Assembly: GCA_035504175.1 (NCBI GenBank)
Contig: DATJSJ010000203.1
Location: forward strand, 1-9,112
From: DATJSJ01 sp035504175
GTDB lineage: Bacteria; Pseudomonadota; Alphaproteobacteria; Acetobacterales; Acetobacteraceae
Direction of reading: 5' to 3'
DNA length: 9,112 nucleotides
Shown here one piece after another: positions 1-6,522 of the stretch. The notes under the pieces are model-generated. The model ran no database searches and was not told the DNA's origin. It saw nothing but the letters and a program-made list of their open reading frames with translations. Both the position numbers and the translations under genes were made by a program. The stretch's first letter is position 1; every line of letters starts with the position of its first letter.

Positions 1-239
1 AGATCGTGAACACGGCGAAGCGAACGGGTGCGCGGGTTCGGGGCCCTATCCCGCTGCCGACGCATATCGAGCGGTTCACGGTGAACCGCTCGCCGCATGT
101 GGACAAGAAGAGCCGCGAGCAGTTCGAGATCCGCACGCATCGCCGGCTGCTCGACATCGTGGAGCCGACGCCGCAGACCGTGGACGCGCTGATGAAGCTC
201 GACCTCGCCGCCGGCGTCGATGTCGAGATCAAGCTCTGA
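1..239 (+). CDS. rpsJ: 30S ribosomal protein uS10 (S10), 5'-truncated by window edge
   Basis: This is the C-terminal 78 residues of uS10, read in the frame whose first full codon starts at position 3; the family is normally about 102 residues, so roughly 24 N-terminal residues lie outside the window. Diagnostic stretches are VRGPIPLPT, ERFTVNRSPHVDKKSREQFE, IRTHRRLLDIVEPT and the terminal VDALMKLDLAAGVDVEIKL. uS10 sits in the 30S head near the A site. As NusE it also joins NusB in rRNA antitermination and contacts NusG, which are family facts not tested here. The GTG at position 6 is an internal valine codon, since the conserved IVNTAKRTGA stretch continues upstream of it. The gene ends in TGA and is followed by 36 nt before rplC. 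rpsJ is typically the first gene of the S10 operon, so the promoter and any leader lie upstream of the window. Confidence 0.97.
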   Translation, partial: IVNTAKRTGARVRGPIPLPTHIERFTVNRSPHVDKKSREQFEIRTHRRLLDIVEPTPQTVDALMKLDLAAGVDVEIKL

Positions 240-275
240 GGCGGGACTTGCCGGGGCCGAGGGGACCGATCGACG

Positions 276-974
276 ATGCGTACCGGATTGCTGGCGAAGA
301 AGCTGGGGATGACCCGGCTGTTCAAAGAGGACGGCACCCATGTGCCGGTCACCGTGCTGCATCTCGACGCGGTGCAGGTGGTGGCCGCGCGCACGGCGGA
401 GAGTGACGGCTACACGGCGGTGCAGCTCGGCTGGGGCCGGGCCAAGCCGGCGCGGGTCAGCAAGCCGAATCGCGGCCACTTTGCCCGCGCCAAGGTGGAG
501 CCGAAGCAGCGCCTGACGGAGTTCCGCGTCGATGCCGACGCGGTGCTGGCGCCGGGGGCGACGCTGTCGGCGGCGCATTTCGTCGTCGGGCAGAAGGTCG
601 ATGTCTGCGCCCTCAGCAAGGGCAAGGGCTTCGCCGGGGCGATGAAGCGCTGGAATTTCAGCGGCCTCGAGGCAAGCCACGGCGTCTCGATCAGCCATCG
701 CAGCCACGGTTCGACGGGCAACCGGCAGGATCCGGGCAAGACCTTCAAGAACAAGAAAATGGCCGGGCATCTCGGGGTCGAGCGGGTAACCACGCTCAAT
801 CTCGAAGTGGCGGCGGTCGATGCCGAGCGCGGCCTGTTGATGCTGCGCGGCGCGGTGCCGGGCGCGGCCGGCGGCTTCGTGCGGGTGCGCGACGCGATCA
901 AGCGCCGCCGCCCCGAGGCGGCACCCTATCCGGCCGGCCTGGTCGAGGCCGCGGCGCCGGCGGCGCAGGGCTGA
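276..974 (+). CDS. rplC: 50S ribosomal protein uL3 (L3)
   Basis: At 232 residues, this is longer than the roughly 209 of E. coli uL3. It opens with the typical MRTGLLAKKLGMTRLF. The extended loop that reaches towards the peptidyl-transferase centre is plain at about residues 113-165: SKGKGFAGAMKRWNF, SHGVSISHRSHGSTGNRQDPG, then KTFKNKKMAGHLG. Gln151 in GNRQDPG matches the glutamine that PrmB methylates in E. coli (Gln150), so the site is present. uL3 binds 23S rRNA and is an early assembly protein. The last roughly 23 residues, after RDAIKR, are a Pro/Ala-rich tail (RRRPEAAPYPAGLVEAAAPA) that is not part of the conserved fold. The ATG start is supported by GAGGGG at 259-264 and by the family N-terminus. 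rplD follows after 26 nt. Confidence 0.98.
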   Translation: MRTGLLAKKLGMTRLFKEDGTHVPVTVLHLDAVQVVAARTAESDGYTAVQLGWGRAKPARVSKPNRGHFARAKVEPKQRLTEFRVDADAVLAPGATLSAAHFVVGQKVDVCALSKGKGFAGAMKRWNFSGLEASHGVSISHRSHGSTGNRQDPGKTFKNKKMAGHLGVERVTTLNLEVAAVDAERGLLMLRGAVPGAAGGFVRVRDAIKRRRPEAAPYPAGLVEAAAPAAQG

Positions 975-1000
975 GGACGAGGGGGCTGAGGGCGACGGGG

Positions 1001-1615
1001 ATGCAGATCGAGATCAAAACCCTCGACAACGGCAGCGCCGGCACGGCCGAGCTGCCGGACGAGATCTTCGCGGTCGAGCCGCGCGCCGACATCATGGCGC
1101 GCGTGGTGCACTGGCAGCTCGCGAAGCGGCGTGCCGGCACGCACAAGGTCAAGGGCATGGGCGAGGTGCAGGGCACGACCAAGAAGCCCTATCGCCAGAA
1201 GGGCACCGGCAATGCCCGCCAGGGCAGCTTACGCGCGCCGCAGTTCCGCACCGGCGGCGTCGTCCACGGCCCGGTGGTGCGCGACCATGGCTACGCGCTG
1301 CCGAAGAAGGTGCGCCGGCTGGGCCTGCTGTCCGCGCTGTCGCAGAAGGCGCGCGACGGCAAGCTCGTGGTGCTGGAGGCCGCGGCTGGCACGGCGAAGA
1401 CCAAGGAGCTGGCGGCGAAACTGCGCGCGCTCGGCTGGTCCTCGGCGCTGATCGTCGACGCCGCGGTCGATGAAGGGTTTGCGCGGGCGAGCCGCAACAT
1501 CCCGCATGTCGACGTGCTGCCGACCGTTGGTGCCAACGTCTACGACATCCTGAACCATGACGTGCTGGCGATCACCACGGCCGGCGTCGCCGGGCTGAAG
1601 GAGCGGCTGGCATGA
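1001..1615 (+). CDS. rplD: 50S ribosomal protein uL4 (L4)
   Basis: At 204 residues, this is the usual length for uL4. The long loop that reaches into the exit-tunnel constriction is seen at about residues 45-95, with VQGTTKKPYRQKGTGNARQG, then RAPQFRTGGVVHGP and the basic LPKKVRRLGLLSALS. The globular part follows, with an Ala-rich helix near residues 120-145 and the conserved NVYDILNHDVLAITTAGV near the end. Known role: 23S rRNA binding and forming the tunnel narrowing with uL22; in E. coli uL4 also represses its own S10 operon. The target leader would be upstream of rpsJ, outside this window, so autoregulation here is only an inference. The ATG at 1001 has GAGGG 8 nt upstream. The 3' end overlaps rplW by 4 nt (ATGA), which suggests translational coupling. 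Confidence 0.98.
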   Translation: MQIEIKTLDNGSAGTAELPDEIFAVEPRADIMARVVHWQLAKRRAGTHKVKGMGEVQGTTKKPYRQKGTGNARQGSLRAPQFRTGGVVHGPVVRDHGYALPKKVRRLGLLSALSQKARDGKLVVLEAAAGTAKTKELAAKLRALGWSSALIVDAAVDEGFARASRNIPHVDVLPTVGANVYDILNHDVLAITTAGVAGLKERLA

Positions 1616-1941
1616 GCGAGACGAAGGCGCCGCGCCGTCCCACGCTGTCGCGCGAGGCGATGTTCGACATCATCCGCAGCCCGGTCATCACCGAGAAGGC
1701 GACGGGGCTGACCGAGCGCAACCAGGCGGTGTTTCGCGTCGCGATCGACGCGACCAAGCCGGAGATCAAGGCGGCGGTCGAAGGATTGTTCGGCGTGCAG
1801 GTGCTGGCGGTGAACACGCTGGTGCAGAAAGGCAAGGCCAAGCGGTTCCGCGGCCGGCCGGGGCAGCGCTCGGACGTCAAGAAGGCGTTCGTGACGCTGG
1901 CGGCGGGCCAGTCGATCGATCTCTCGGCACCGCTGGCGTGA
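1612..1941 (+). CDS. rplW: 50S ribosomal protein uL23 (L23)
   Basis: This is a 109-residue uL23, about 9 longer than E. coli L23 because of an N-terminal lead (MSETKAPRRPTLSREAMFD) before the conserved core. The core starts at IRSPVITEKATGL. Glu28 in ITEK aligns with E. coli Glu18, the residue at which trigger factor docks, so the chaperone site looks intact. Further family marks are ATKPEIKAAVEGLFGVQV, VNTLVQKGKAKR and GQRSDVKKAFVTLAAGQSID. uL23 surrounds the tunnel exit with uL29 and contacts trigger factor and SRP. The ATG lies inside the end of rplD (ATGA overlap), with AAGGAG at 1598-1603 in the rplD coding sequence 8 nt before the start. The next gene, rplB, begins 16 nt after the TGA stop. 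Confidence 0.97.
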   Translation: MSETKAPRRPTLSREAMFDIIRSPVITEKATGLTERNQAVFRVAIDATKPEIKAAVEGLFGVQVLAVNTLVQKGKAKRFRGRPGQRSDVKKAFVTLAAGQSIDLSAPLA

Positions 1942-1957
1942 CGCGACGGGCAGCATC

Positions 1958-2788
1958 ATGGCACTGAAGCAATTCAATCCGGTCACGGCGAGCCTGCGCG
2001 GCACCGTCCTGATCAACCGCAGCGAGCTGTGGAAGGGCAAGCCGGTGAAGGCGCTGACCGAGGGCAAGATCGCCTCGGGCGGGCGCAACAACCATGGCCG
2101 CACCACCACGCGGTTCCGCGGCGGCGGGCACAAGCAGGCGTATCGCTACGTCGATTTCAAGCGGCGCAAGTTCGATGTGCCGGCGACGGTGGAACGGCTG
2201 GAATACGACCCGAACCGCACCGCCTTCATCGCACTGATCAAGTACCAGGACGGCGAGCTCGCCTATATCCTGGCGCCGCAGCGGCTGCGCGCCGGCGACA
2301 CGGTGGTCTCCGGCCAGCGCGCCGACATCAAGCCCGGCAATGCGATGCCGATGGCGGCGATTCCGGTCGGCACCATCGTCCACAACGTGGAGATGAAGCA
2401 GGGGGCCGGCGGCAAGCTGGCGCGCGCGGCCGGGACTTACGCGCAGCTCGTCGGCAAGGATGCGGGCTACGCGCAGATCAAGCTGCAATCGGGCGAGCTG
2501 CGCATGGTCCGCGCGGAGTGCATGGCGACGGTCGGCGCCGTGTCGAACCCGGACAACATGAACCAGCACCTCGGTAAGGCCGGGCGCAGCCGCTGGCTCG
2601 GGCGCCGGCCGCACAATCGCGGTGTGGCGATGAACCCGGTCGACCATCCGCTGGGCGGCGGCGAGGGTCGCAGCTCCGGCGGGCGGCATCCGGTGACCCC
2701 CTGGGGCAAGCCGACCAAGGGCTACAAGACCCGGTCGAACAAGCGGACGGACAGCCTGATCATCCGCCGCCGCAACAAGGGCAAGTGA
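1958..2788 (+). CDS. rplB: 50S ribosomal protein uL2 (L2)
   Basis: At 276 residues, this is close to the 273 of E. coli uL2 and the most conserved large-subunit protein in the window. The N-terminal RNA-binding region reads SGGRNNHGRTTTRFRGGGHK followed by YRYVDFKRRKFDVPATVERLEYDPNRTA. The central domain has IPVGTIVHNVEMKQGAGGKLARAAGTYAQ. The C-terminal MNPVDHP motif (residues 225-231) contains His230, the counterpart of the histidine (mature-numbered His229) implicated in peptidyl transfer in E. coli. The following residue 232 is Leu (DHPLGGGEG), where E. coli has His. uL2 is needed for subunit association and assembly around the peptidyl-transferase centre. Only a weak ribosome-binding site precedes the ATG, so coupling to rplW translation is likely. 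The stop is one base from the rpsS start (TGAGATG). Confidence 0.98.
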   Translation: MALKQFNPVTASLRGTVLINRSELWKGKPVKALTEGKIASGGRNNHGRTTTRFRGGGHKQAYRYVDFKRRKFDVPATVERLEYDPNRTAFIALIKYQDGELAYILAPQRLRAGDTVVSGQRADIKPGNAMPMAAIPVGTIVHNVEMKQGAGGKLARAAGTYAQLVGKDAGYAQIKLQSGELRMVRAECMATVGAVSNPDNMNQHLGKAGRSRWLGRRPHNRGVAMNPVDHPLGGGEGRSSGGRHPVTPWGKPTKGYKTRSNKRTDSLIIRRRNKGK

Positions 2789-2789
2789 G

Positions 2790-3068
2790 ATGGCACGCTC
2801 CGTCTGGAAGGGACCATTCGTGGACGGCTATCTGCTGAACAAGGCGGATGCCGCACGCGCCTCGGGTCGCAACGAGATCATCCGCATCTGGTCGCGGCGC
2901 AGCACCATCCTGCCGCACTTCGTGGGCCTGACCTTCGGCGTCTACAACGGCCGCAAGTTCCTGCCGGTGCAGGTGAACGAGAACATGGTCGGGCACAAGT
3001 TCGGCGAGTTCTCGCCGACCCGCACCTTCTCCGGCCATTCCGGGGACAAGAAGGCGAGGCGGAGCTGA
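2790..3068 (+). CDS. rpsS: 30S ribosomal protein uS19 (S19)
   Basis: At 92 residues, this is exactly the common size of uS19. It matches the family end to end: MARSVWKGPFVDGYLL, an Ile-rich RIWSRRSTILPHFVG, the central VYNGRKFLPVQVNENMVGHKFGEF and SPTRTFSGHSGDKKARR at the C-terminus. uS19 sits at the top of the 30S head with uS13, contacts 16S rRNA, and takes part in the bridge to uL5 in the large subunit. AAGGG at 2777-2781, inside the last rplB codons, serves the ATG. Both flanking junctions have the same TGAGATG form, with a single G between stop and start, so reinitiation by the same ribosome is plausible. Confidence 0.98.
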   Translation: MARSVWKGPFVDGYLLNKADAARASGRNEIIRIWSRRSTILPHFVGLTFGVYNGRKFLPVQVNENMVGHKFGEFSPTRTFSGHSGDKKARRS

Positions 3069-3069
3069 G

Positions 3070-3519
3070 ATGAGCAAGCCGAAGCATCCGCGCGGGCTGG
3101 ACGACACCGAGGCGCAGGCGGTGCTGCGCAACCTGCGGGTCAGTCCGCGCAAGCTGAACCTGGTGGCCGGGCTGATCCGCAACCAGCCGGCGAGCGAGGC
3201 GATCGCGACCCTGACCTTCAGCAAGCGCCGCATCGCGCAGCAGGTGCGCAAGGTGCTGGAGAGCGCCGTCGCCAATGCCGAGAACAACCACCAGCTCGAT
3301 GTCGATCAGCTCGTCGTGACGCGGGCGGAGGTCGGGCGCTCGTCGGTGATGAAGCGGTTCCACGCGCGCGGCCGCGGCCGGTCGTCGCGGGTGGAGAAAT
3401 GGTTCAGCCATCTCAAGATCGTGGTGGCGGAGCGCGAGCCGGAGGAAGAGCTCGAGGAGGCGCCCGCCGAGAGGGCGACTCCGGCCTCGCCGCCGGCGGC
3501 GGAACAGGGAGCGGCCTGA
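3070..3519 (+). CDS. rplV: 50S ribosomal protein uL22 (L22) with acidic C-terminal tail
   Basis: At 149 residues, this is much longer than the 110 of E. coli uL22. The conserved core spans about residues 12-120: LRNLRVSPRKLNLVAGLIRN, then VRKVLESAVANAENNHQLDVD, and the extended beta-hairpin LVVTRAEVGRSSVMKRFHAR followed by GRGRSSRVEKWFSHLKIVV. That hairpin lines the nascent-peptide tunnel and is where macrolide-resistance changes occur in other bacteria. After the core comes a 29-residue tail rich in Glu, Pro and Ala (EREPEEELEEAPAERATPAS and on), unlike the basic core. It should lie on the outer ribosome surface near the exit, but that location is inferred. A short N-terminal lead (MSKPKHPRGLDDTE) also precedes the core. 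The ATG follows the rpsS stop by one base, with GGAG just upstream. Confidence 0.97.
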   Translation: MSKPKHPRGLDDTEAQAVLRNLRVSPRKLNLVAGLIRNQPASEAIATLTFSKRRIAQQVRKVLESAVANAENNHQLDVDQLVVTRAEVGRSSVMKRFHARGRGRSSRVEKWFSHLKIVVAEREPEEELEEAPAERATPASPPAAEQGAA

Positions 3520-3522
3520 ACG

Positions 3523-4200
3523 ATGGGGCACAAGGTCAATCCGGTCGGGCTCAGGCTCGGCATCAACCGCACCTGGGACAGCCGCTGGTTCGCCGGCGGC
3601 GATTACGCCAAGCTGCTGCACGACGATCTCAAGTTGCGCGGGCATCTGCGCAGCAAGCTGTCTGGCGCCGGCGTTTCGCGCGTGGTGATCGAACGTCCGG
3701 CGAAGAAGCCGCGCGTGACGATCTATGCCGCGCGGCCGGGCGTGGTGATCGGCAAGAAGGGCCAGGACATCGAGGCGCTGCGCCGCGACCTCGCCGCCAT
3801 GGCGAAGGCCGAGGTGGCACTGAACATCGTCGAGATCCGCAAGCCGGAGATCGACGCGACGCTGGTCGCCGAGAACATCGCGCAGCAGCTCGAGCGGCGC
3901 GTCGCCTTCCGCCGCGCGATGAAGCGGGCGGTGCAATCGGCGATGCGGCTCGGCGCGCAGGGCATCCGGATCAATTGCGGCGGCCGGCTCGGCGGCGCGG
4001 AGATCGCGCGCGTCGAGTGGTATCGCGAGGGTCGGGTGCCGCTGCACACGCTGCGTGCGGACATCGATTTCGGCACGGCGACGGCGAAGACGACGTACGG
4101 CACCTGCGGCGTGAAGGTCTGGATCTTCAAGGGCGAGATCCTGGCGCACGACCCGATGGCGCAGGACCGCCGTGCCGCCGAGCAGGCGCCACAACGGTAA
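3523..4200 (+). CDS. rpsC: 30S ribosomal protein uS3 (S3)
   Basis: At 225 residues, this is near the 233 of E. coli uS3. It starts with MGHKVNPVGLRLGINRTWDS. The N-terminal KH domain is clear, with the GXXG loop in VVIGKKGQDIEALRRDL (about residues 74-90). The C-terminal domain shows QLERRVAFRRAMKRAVQSAM, with Arg130, Arg131 and Lys134 in the positions linked to mRNA helicase activity in E. coli. It continues with GGRLGGAEIARVEWYREGRV and VKVWIFKGEILAHDPM. uS3 forms part of the mRNA entry channel with uS4 and uS5. The ATG has AGGGAG upstream in the end of rplV and sits 3 nt after that gene's stop. The short C-terminal tail (QDRRAAEQAPQR) is variable in the family. Confidence 0.98.
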   Translation: MGHKVNPVGLRLGINRTWDSRWFAGGDYAKLLHDDLKLRGHLRSKLSGAGVSRVVIERPAKKPRVTIYAARPGVVIGKKGQDIEALRRDLAAMAKAEVALNIVEIRKPEIDATLVAENIAQQLERRVAFRRAMKRAVQSAMRLGAQGIRINCGGRLGGAEIARVEWYREGRVPLHTLRADIDFGTATAKTTYGTCGVKVWIFKGEILAHDPMAQDRRAAEQAPQR

Positions 4201-4220
4201 GCTTCAGGGGCTGACGAACG

Positions 4221-4637
4221 ATGCTATCTCCGAAGCGGACGAAGTACCGCAAGGCGCACAAGGGCCGCATCCATGGTGCCGCCAAGGGCGGCACCAGCCT
4301 GAATTTCGGCGCCTTCGGGCTGAAGGCGCTGGAACCGGAGCGGGTGACGGCGCGCCAGATCGAGGCGGCGCGGCGCGCGATCACGCGCGCGATGAAGCGC
4401 GCCGGCCGCGTCTGGATCCGCATCTTCCCCGACGTGCCGGTCTCGACCAAGCCGGCCGAGGTGCGCATGGGCTCCGGCAAGGGCTCGCCGGAATTCTGGG
4501 TGTGCCGGGTCAAGCCGGGGCGGATCATGTTCGAGATCGACGGCGTCTCCGGCGAGCTGGCGCGCGAGGCGCTGGCGCTCGGTGCCGCCAAGCTGCCGAT
4601 CCGAACCAAGGTCGTGACCCGGATCGGGGAGGCGTGA
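4221..4637 (+). CDS. rplP: 50S ribosomal protein uL16 (L16)
   Basis: At 138 residues, this is close to the 136 of E. coli uL16. It opens with MLSPKRTKYRKAHKGR, followed by GTSLNFGAFGLKALEP, TARQIEAARRAITRAMKR, VWIRIFPDVPVSTKPAEVRM and GSGKGSPEFWVCRVKPGRIM. Arg82 in AEVRMGSGKG corresponds to E. coli Arg81, which the oxygenase YcfD hydroxylates; whether this organism has that enzyme cannot be seen. uL16 binds 23S rRNA near the A-site tRNA elbow and is a late assembly protein required for peptidyl-transferase maturation. A CAGGGG at 4205-4210 lies 10 nt before the ATG. The spacing to rpsC is 20 nt and to rpmC only 4 nt. Confidence 0.98.
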   Translation: MLSPKRTKYRKAHKGRIHGAAKGGTSLNFGAFGLKALEPERVTARQIEAARRAITRAMKRAGRVWIRIFPDVPVSTKPAEVRMGSGKGSPEFWVCRVKPGRIMFEIDGVSGELAREALALGAAKLPIRTKVVTRIGEA

Positions 4638-4641
4638 GGCG

Positions 4642-4878
4642 ATGACCAAGCCGGCCGATATCCGCGCCAAGACCGCGGACGAATTGTCGACGATGCTGCT
4701 CGACCTGAAGAAGGAGCAGTTCAACCTGCGCTTCCAGCGGGCGACCGGGCAGCAGGAGGGCACGGCGCGCATTCGCGCGGTGCGGCGCGACATTGCGCGG
4801 GTGAAGACGATTGCCGCCCAGCGGGCGCGGCGGGAGCGGGACGCGGCCGGCAAGACCGGCGCGTCCGGCCAGTCCTAG
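4642..4878 (+). CDS. rpmC: 50S ribosomal protein uL29 (L29)
   Basis: This 78-residue protein compares with about 63 in E. coli. The two-helix core is recognised by KPADIRAKTADELSTMLLDL followed by KKEQFNLRFQRATGQQEGTA and RIRAVRRDIARVKTIAAQR. The remaining roughly 17 residues are a polar Arg/Ala/Gly tail (ARRERDAAGKTGASGQS) with no conserved feature. uL29 sits beside uL23 at the exit of the nascent-peptide tunnel, where targeting and folding factors bind. The ATG is supported by GGGGAGG at 4626-4632, within the end of rplP. The TAG stop at 4876-4878 overlaps the strong ribosome-binding site of rpsQ, so termination here and initiation at rpsQ occur at almost the same spot. It is one of only two TAG stops I noted among the reading frames called here. 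Confidence 0.96.
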   Translation: MTKPADIRAKTADELSTMLLDLKKEQFNLRFQRATGQQEGTARIRAVRRDIARVKTIAAQRARRERDAAGKTGASGQS

Positions 4879-4884
4879 GAGGAG
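4877..4884 (+). promoter_or_regulatory. Strong ribosome-binding site for rpsQ
   Basis: AGGAGGAG lies 7 nt before the ATG at 4892 and is the best Shine-Dalgarno match in the window. It settles the rpsQ start against the upstream in-frame alternative near 4811, which would sit inside rpmC without any such site. The motif shares its first two bases with the rpmC TAG stop. Confidence 0.9.
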
Positions 4885-4891
4885 TGGGGCG

Positions 4892-5194
4892 ATGCCGAGG
4901 CGCGTCCTGACGGGGCGGGTGGTGAGCGACAAGATGGAAAAGACCGTCACGGTCTCCGTCGATCGCCGCGTCATGCACCCGCTGTACAAGAAGTTCATCC
5001 GCAAGTCGAAGAAGTATGCGGCGCATGACGAGGCCAATCTCTGCCGCGTCGGCGACACGGTGCGCATCGAGGAGTGCCGGCCGATCAGCAAGCGTAAGAC
5101 CTGGCTGGTGATCGAGCGCAACGGCCAGCCGATGGCGGCGCCGGCGCCCGAGGCGGCGGCCGCGCCCGAAGCGTCCCTGGCGCAGCCGGCCTGA
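4892..5194 (+). CDS. rpsQ: 30S ribosomal protein uS17 (S17) with Ala/Pro tail
   Basis: At 100 residues, this exceeds the roughly 84 of E. coli uS17. The OB-fold core is unmistakable: MPRRVLTGRVVSDKMEKTVT, then MHPLYKKFIRKSKKYAAHDE, NLCRVGDTVRIEECRPISKR and KTWLVIERNGQP. uS17 binds 16S rRNA helices in the 30S body and is a primary assembly protein. The C-terminal 20 or so residues (MAAPAPEAAAAPEASLAQPA) are low-complexity Ala/Pro/Glu and look like the tails on uL3 and uS5 in this window. The start is set by the AGGAGGAG site and by the family N-terminus. A longer in-frame reading extends back to 4811 but overlaps rpmC and lacks conserved sequence. rplN follows after 16 nt. Confidence 0.97.
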   Translation: MPRRVLTGRVVSDKMEKTVTVSVDRRVMHPLYKKFIRKSKKYAAHDEANLCRVGDTVRIEECRPISKRKTWLVIERNGQPMAAPAPEAAAAPEASLAQPA

Positions 5195-5196
5195 GC

Positions 5197-5202
5197 GGGG
5201 AG
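5197..5202 (+). promoter_or_regulatory. Ribosome-binding site supporting GTG start of rplN
   Basis: GGGGAG sits 8 nt before the GTG at 5211 in the short rpsQ-rplN gap. Together with the conserved MIHPETNLDVADNSGARR N-terminus it supports GTG rather than any downstream ATG as the rplN start. Confidence 0.8.
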
Positions 5203-5210
5203 CGAAGTCA

Positions 5211-5579
5211 GTGATCCATCCCGAGACCAACCTGGACGTCGCCGACAATTCCGGCGCGCGGCGGGTGCAGTGCATCAAGGTGCTGGGCGGCTCCAAGCGG
5301 AAGACCGCCTCGGTCGGCGACGTGATCGTGGTCTCCGTCAAGGAGGCGATCCCGCGCGGCAAGGTGAAGAAGGGCGACGTGCACCAGGCGGTGATCGTGC
5401 GCACCGCTTTCCCGGTGCGCCGCCCGGATGGCAGCGCGATCCGCTTCGACCGCAACGCCGCGGTGCTGATCAACAAGCAGCAGGAGCCGATCGGCACCCG
5501 CATCTTCGGCCCGGTGGTGCGCGAGCTGCGCGCCCGGCGCTTCATGAAGATCATCTCGCTCGCGCCGGAGGTGTTGTAA
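5211..5579 (+). CDS. rplN: 50S ribosomal protein uL14 (L14), GTG start
   Basis: At 122 residues, it is nearly the same length as E. coli uL14 (123). It reads MIHPETNLDVADNSGARRVQ, CIKVLGGSKRKTASVGDVI, VSVKEAIPRGKVKKGDVHQA, then RRPDGSAIRFDRNAAVLINK and QEPIGTRIFGPVVRELR, ending MKIISLAPEVL. uL14 lies on the subunit interface, forms intersubunit bridges with 16S rRNA, and in many bacteria binds the silencing factor RsfS. The initiator is GTG, the only non-ATG start among the complete genes here, as judged by alignment to the family N-terminus and the GGGGAG site upstream. This is classically the first gene of the spc operon, but only 16 nt separate it from rpsQ and no promoter is visible, so S10 and spc are probably co-transcribed. 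The TAA stop overlaps the rplX ATG by one base (TAATG). Confidence 0.97.
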   Translation: MIHPETNLDVADNSGARRVQCIKVLGGSKRKTASVGDVIVVSVKEAIPRGKVKKGDVHQAVIVRTAFPVRRPDGSAIRFDRNAAVLINKQQEPIGTRIFGPVVRELRARRFMKIISLAPEVL

Positions 5580-5899
5580 TGGCCGCGCGCATCCGCAAGG
5601 GCGACCAGGTCGTGGTGATCAGCGGCGCCGATAAGGGACGTCGCGGCGAGGTGCTGCGCGTCTTTCCGCAGGCCGACCGCGCGGTGGTGCAGGGCGTGAA
5701 CATGGCCAAGCGGCACACCAAGCCGCGCGGCCTCGGCCAGCCCGGCGGCATCGTCGAGCGCGAGGCGACGATCCATCTATCCAACCTGAAGCTGATCGAC
5801 CCGAAGAGCGACCGGCCGACCAAGGTCGGCTTCCGGGTGCTCGAGGACGGGCGCAAGGTCCGCGTCGCGCGCGCGACCGGCCAGGTGATCGAAGGCTGA
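5579..5899 (+). CDS. rplX: 50S ribosomal protein uL24 (L24)
   Basis: At 106 residues, this is the usual uL24 length (E. coli 104). The KOW motif that defines the family is at the N-terminus: IRKGDQVVVISGADKGRRGE followed by VLRVFPQADRAVVQGVNMAK (about residues 5-44). Next come KRHTKPRGLGQPGGIVEREA, IHLSNLKLIDP and TKVGFRVLEDGRKVRVARAT. uL24 is an assembly initiator for the large subunit, binding the 5' domain of 23S rRNA, and lies near the tunnel exit. The ATG at 5579 shares its A with the rplN TAA stop. GGAGG at 5567-5571, in the last rplN codons, lies 7 nt before it. Reading-frame extensions further upstream run through rplN and are not coding. Four bases separate it from rplE. Confidence 0.97.
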   Translation: MAARIRKGDQVVVISGADKGRRGEVLRVFPQADRAVVQGVNMAKRHTKPRGLGQPGGIVEREATIHLSNLKLIDPKSDRPTKVGFRVLEDGRKVRVARATGQVIEG

Positions 5900-5903
5900 G
5901 ACG

Positions 5904-6494
5904 ATGAGCGAGACCGAGACCAAGGCCGCCGCACCTGCGGTCGTGCGCGAGACGCCCCGACTGCAGCAGCGCTATCTCGAGCAGGTGCGACCGGCGCTGC
6001 AGAAGGAATTCAGCTACGGCAACCCGATGCAGGTGCCGCGGCTGGAAAAGATCGTGATCAATATGGGCGTGGGCGAAGCCGCCGCGGACCAGAAGAAGCT
6101 CGATTCGGCGGTCGCCGATCTGACGCTGATCTCCGGGCAGAAGCCGGTGAAGACGCTGGCGAAGAAGGCGATTGCCGGGTTCAAGATCCGCAAGGGCCTG
6201 GCGATCGGCTGCAAGGTGACGCTGCGCCGGGCGCGGATGTACGAGTTCCTCGACCGGCTGGTGACGATCGCCCTGCCGCGGGTGCGCGACTTCCGCGGCA
6301 TCCCGGCCAGCAAGGGCTTCGACGGCAAGGGCAATTTCGCCATGGGATTGCGTGAGCAGATCATCTTCCCGGAGATCAACTACGACCGGGTGGATGCGAT
6401 CCGCGGCATGGACATCGTGTTCGTGACCACCGCGAAGACCGATGCCGAGGCGAAGGCCCTGCTCAAGGGCTTCGACCTGCCGTTCGCCGCCTGA
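5904..6494 (+). CDS. rplE: 50S ribosomal protein uL5 (L5)
   Basis: At 196 residues, this compares with 179 in E. coli; the excess is an N-terminal lead (MSETETKAAAPAVVRETP) ahead of the conserved start RLQQRYLEQVRPALQKEFSY. Further marks are PRLEKIVINMGVGEAAADQK, ISGQKPVKTLAKKAIAGFKI, RKGLAIGCKVTLRRARMYEF, then LPRVRDFRGIPASKGFDGKG and EQIIFPEINYDRVDAIRGMD. uL5 binds 5S rRNA together with uL18, contacts P-site tRNA, and forms the B1b bridge to the 30S head. GAAGG at 5891-5895 lies 8 nt before the ATG. In E. coli the uS8 repressor target lies near the start of this gene; I could not identify an equivalent RNA fold here by eye. A 72-nt spacer, the largest internal gap of the window, follows the stop. 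Confidence 0.98.
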   Translation: MSETETKAAAPAVVRETPRLQQRYLEQVRPALQKEFSYGNPMQVPRLEKIVINMGVGEAAADQKKLDSAVADLTLISGQKPVKTLAKKAIAGFKIRKGLAIGCKVTLRRARMYEFLDRLVTIALPRVRDFRGIPASKGFDGKGNFAMGLREQIIFPEINYDRVDAIRGMDIVFVTTAKTDAEAKALLKGFDLPFAA

Positions 6495-6522
6495 GAGCCG
6501 CACGAGACGATGGGGAAGACCA

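Noticed and set aside
6..239. GTG at position 6 as the true rpsJ start
   Set aside because: It encodes an internal valine of the conserved IVNTAKRTGA segment of uS10; the frame is open to the window edge, so the gene is truncated, not short.
2878..4194. 438-codon open frame on the minus strand opposite rpsS-rpsC
   Set aside because: Same reasoning: low-complexity Arg/Leu/Ala-rich translation opposite rpsS, rplV and rpsC, no start signal and no family resemblance.
5195..5210. Separate spc operon promoter before rplN
   Set aside because: The gap is only 16 nt and contains a ribosome-binding site; no -35/-10-like pair was recognisable there or in the end of rpsQ.
5880..5960. uS8 repressor-binding site at the rplX-rplE junction, as in E. 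coli
   Set aside because: The junction has only 4 nt between genes and I could not find a helix with the features of the uS8 site by eye. A structural RNA search would be needed to support it.
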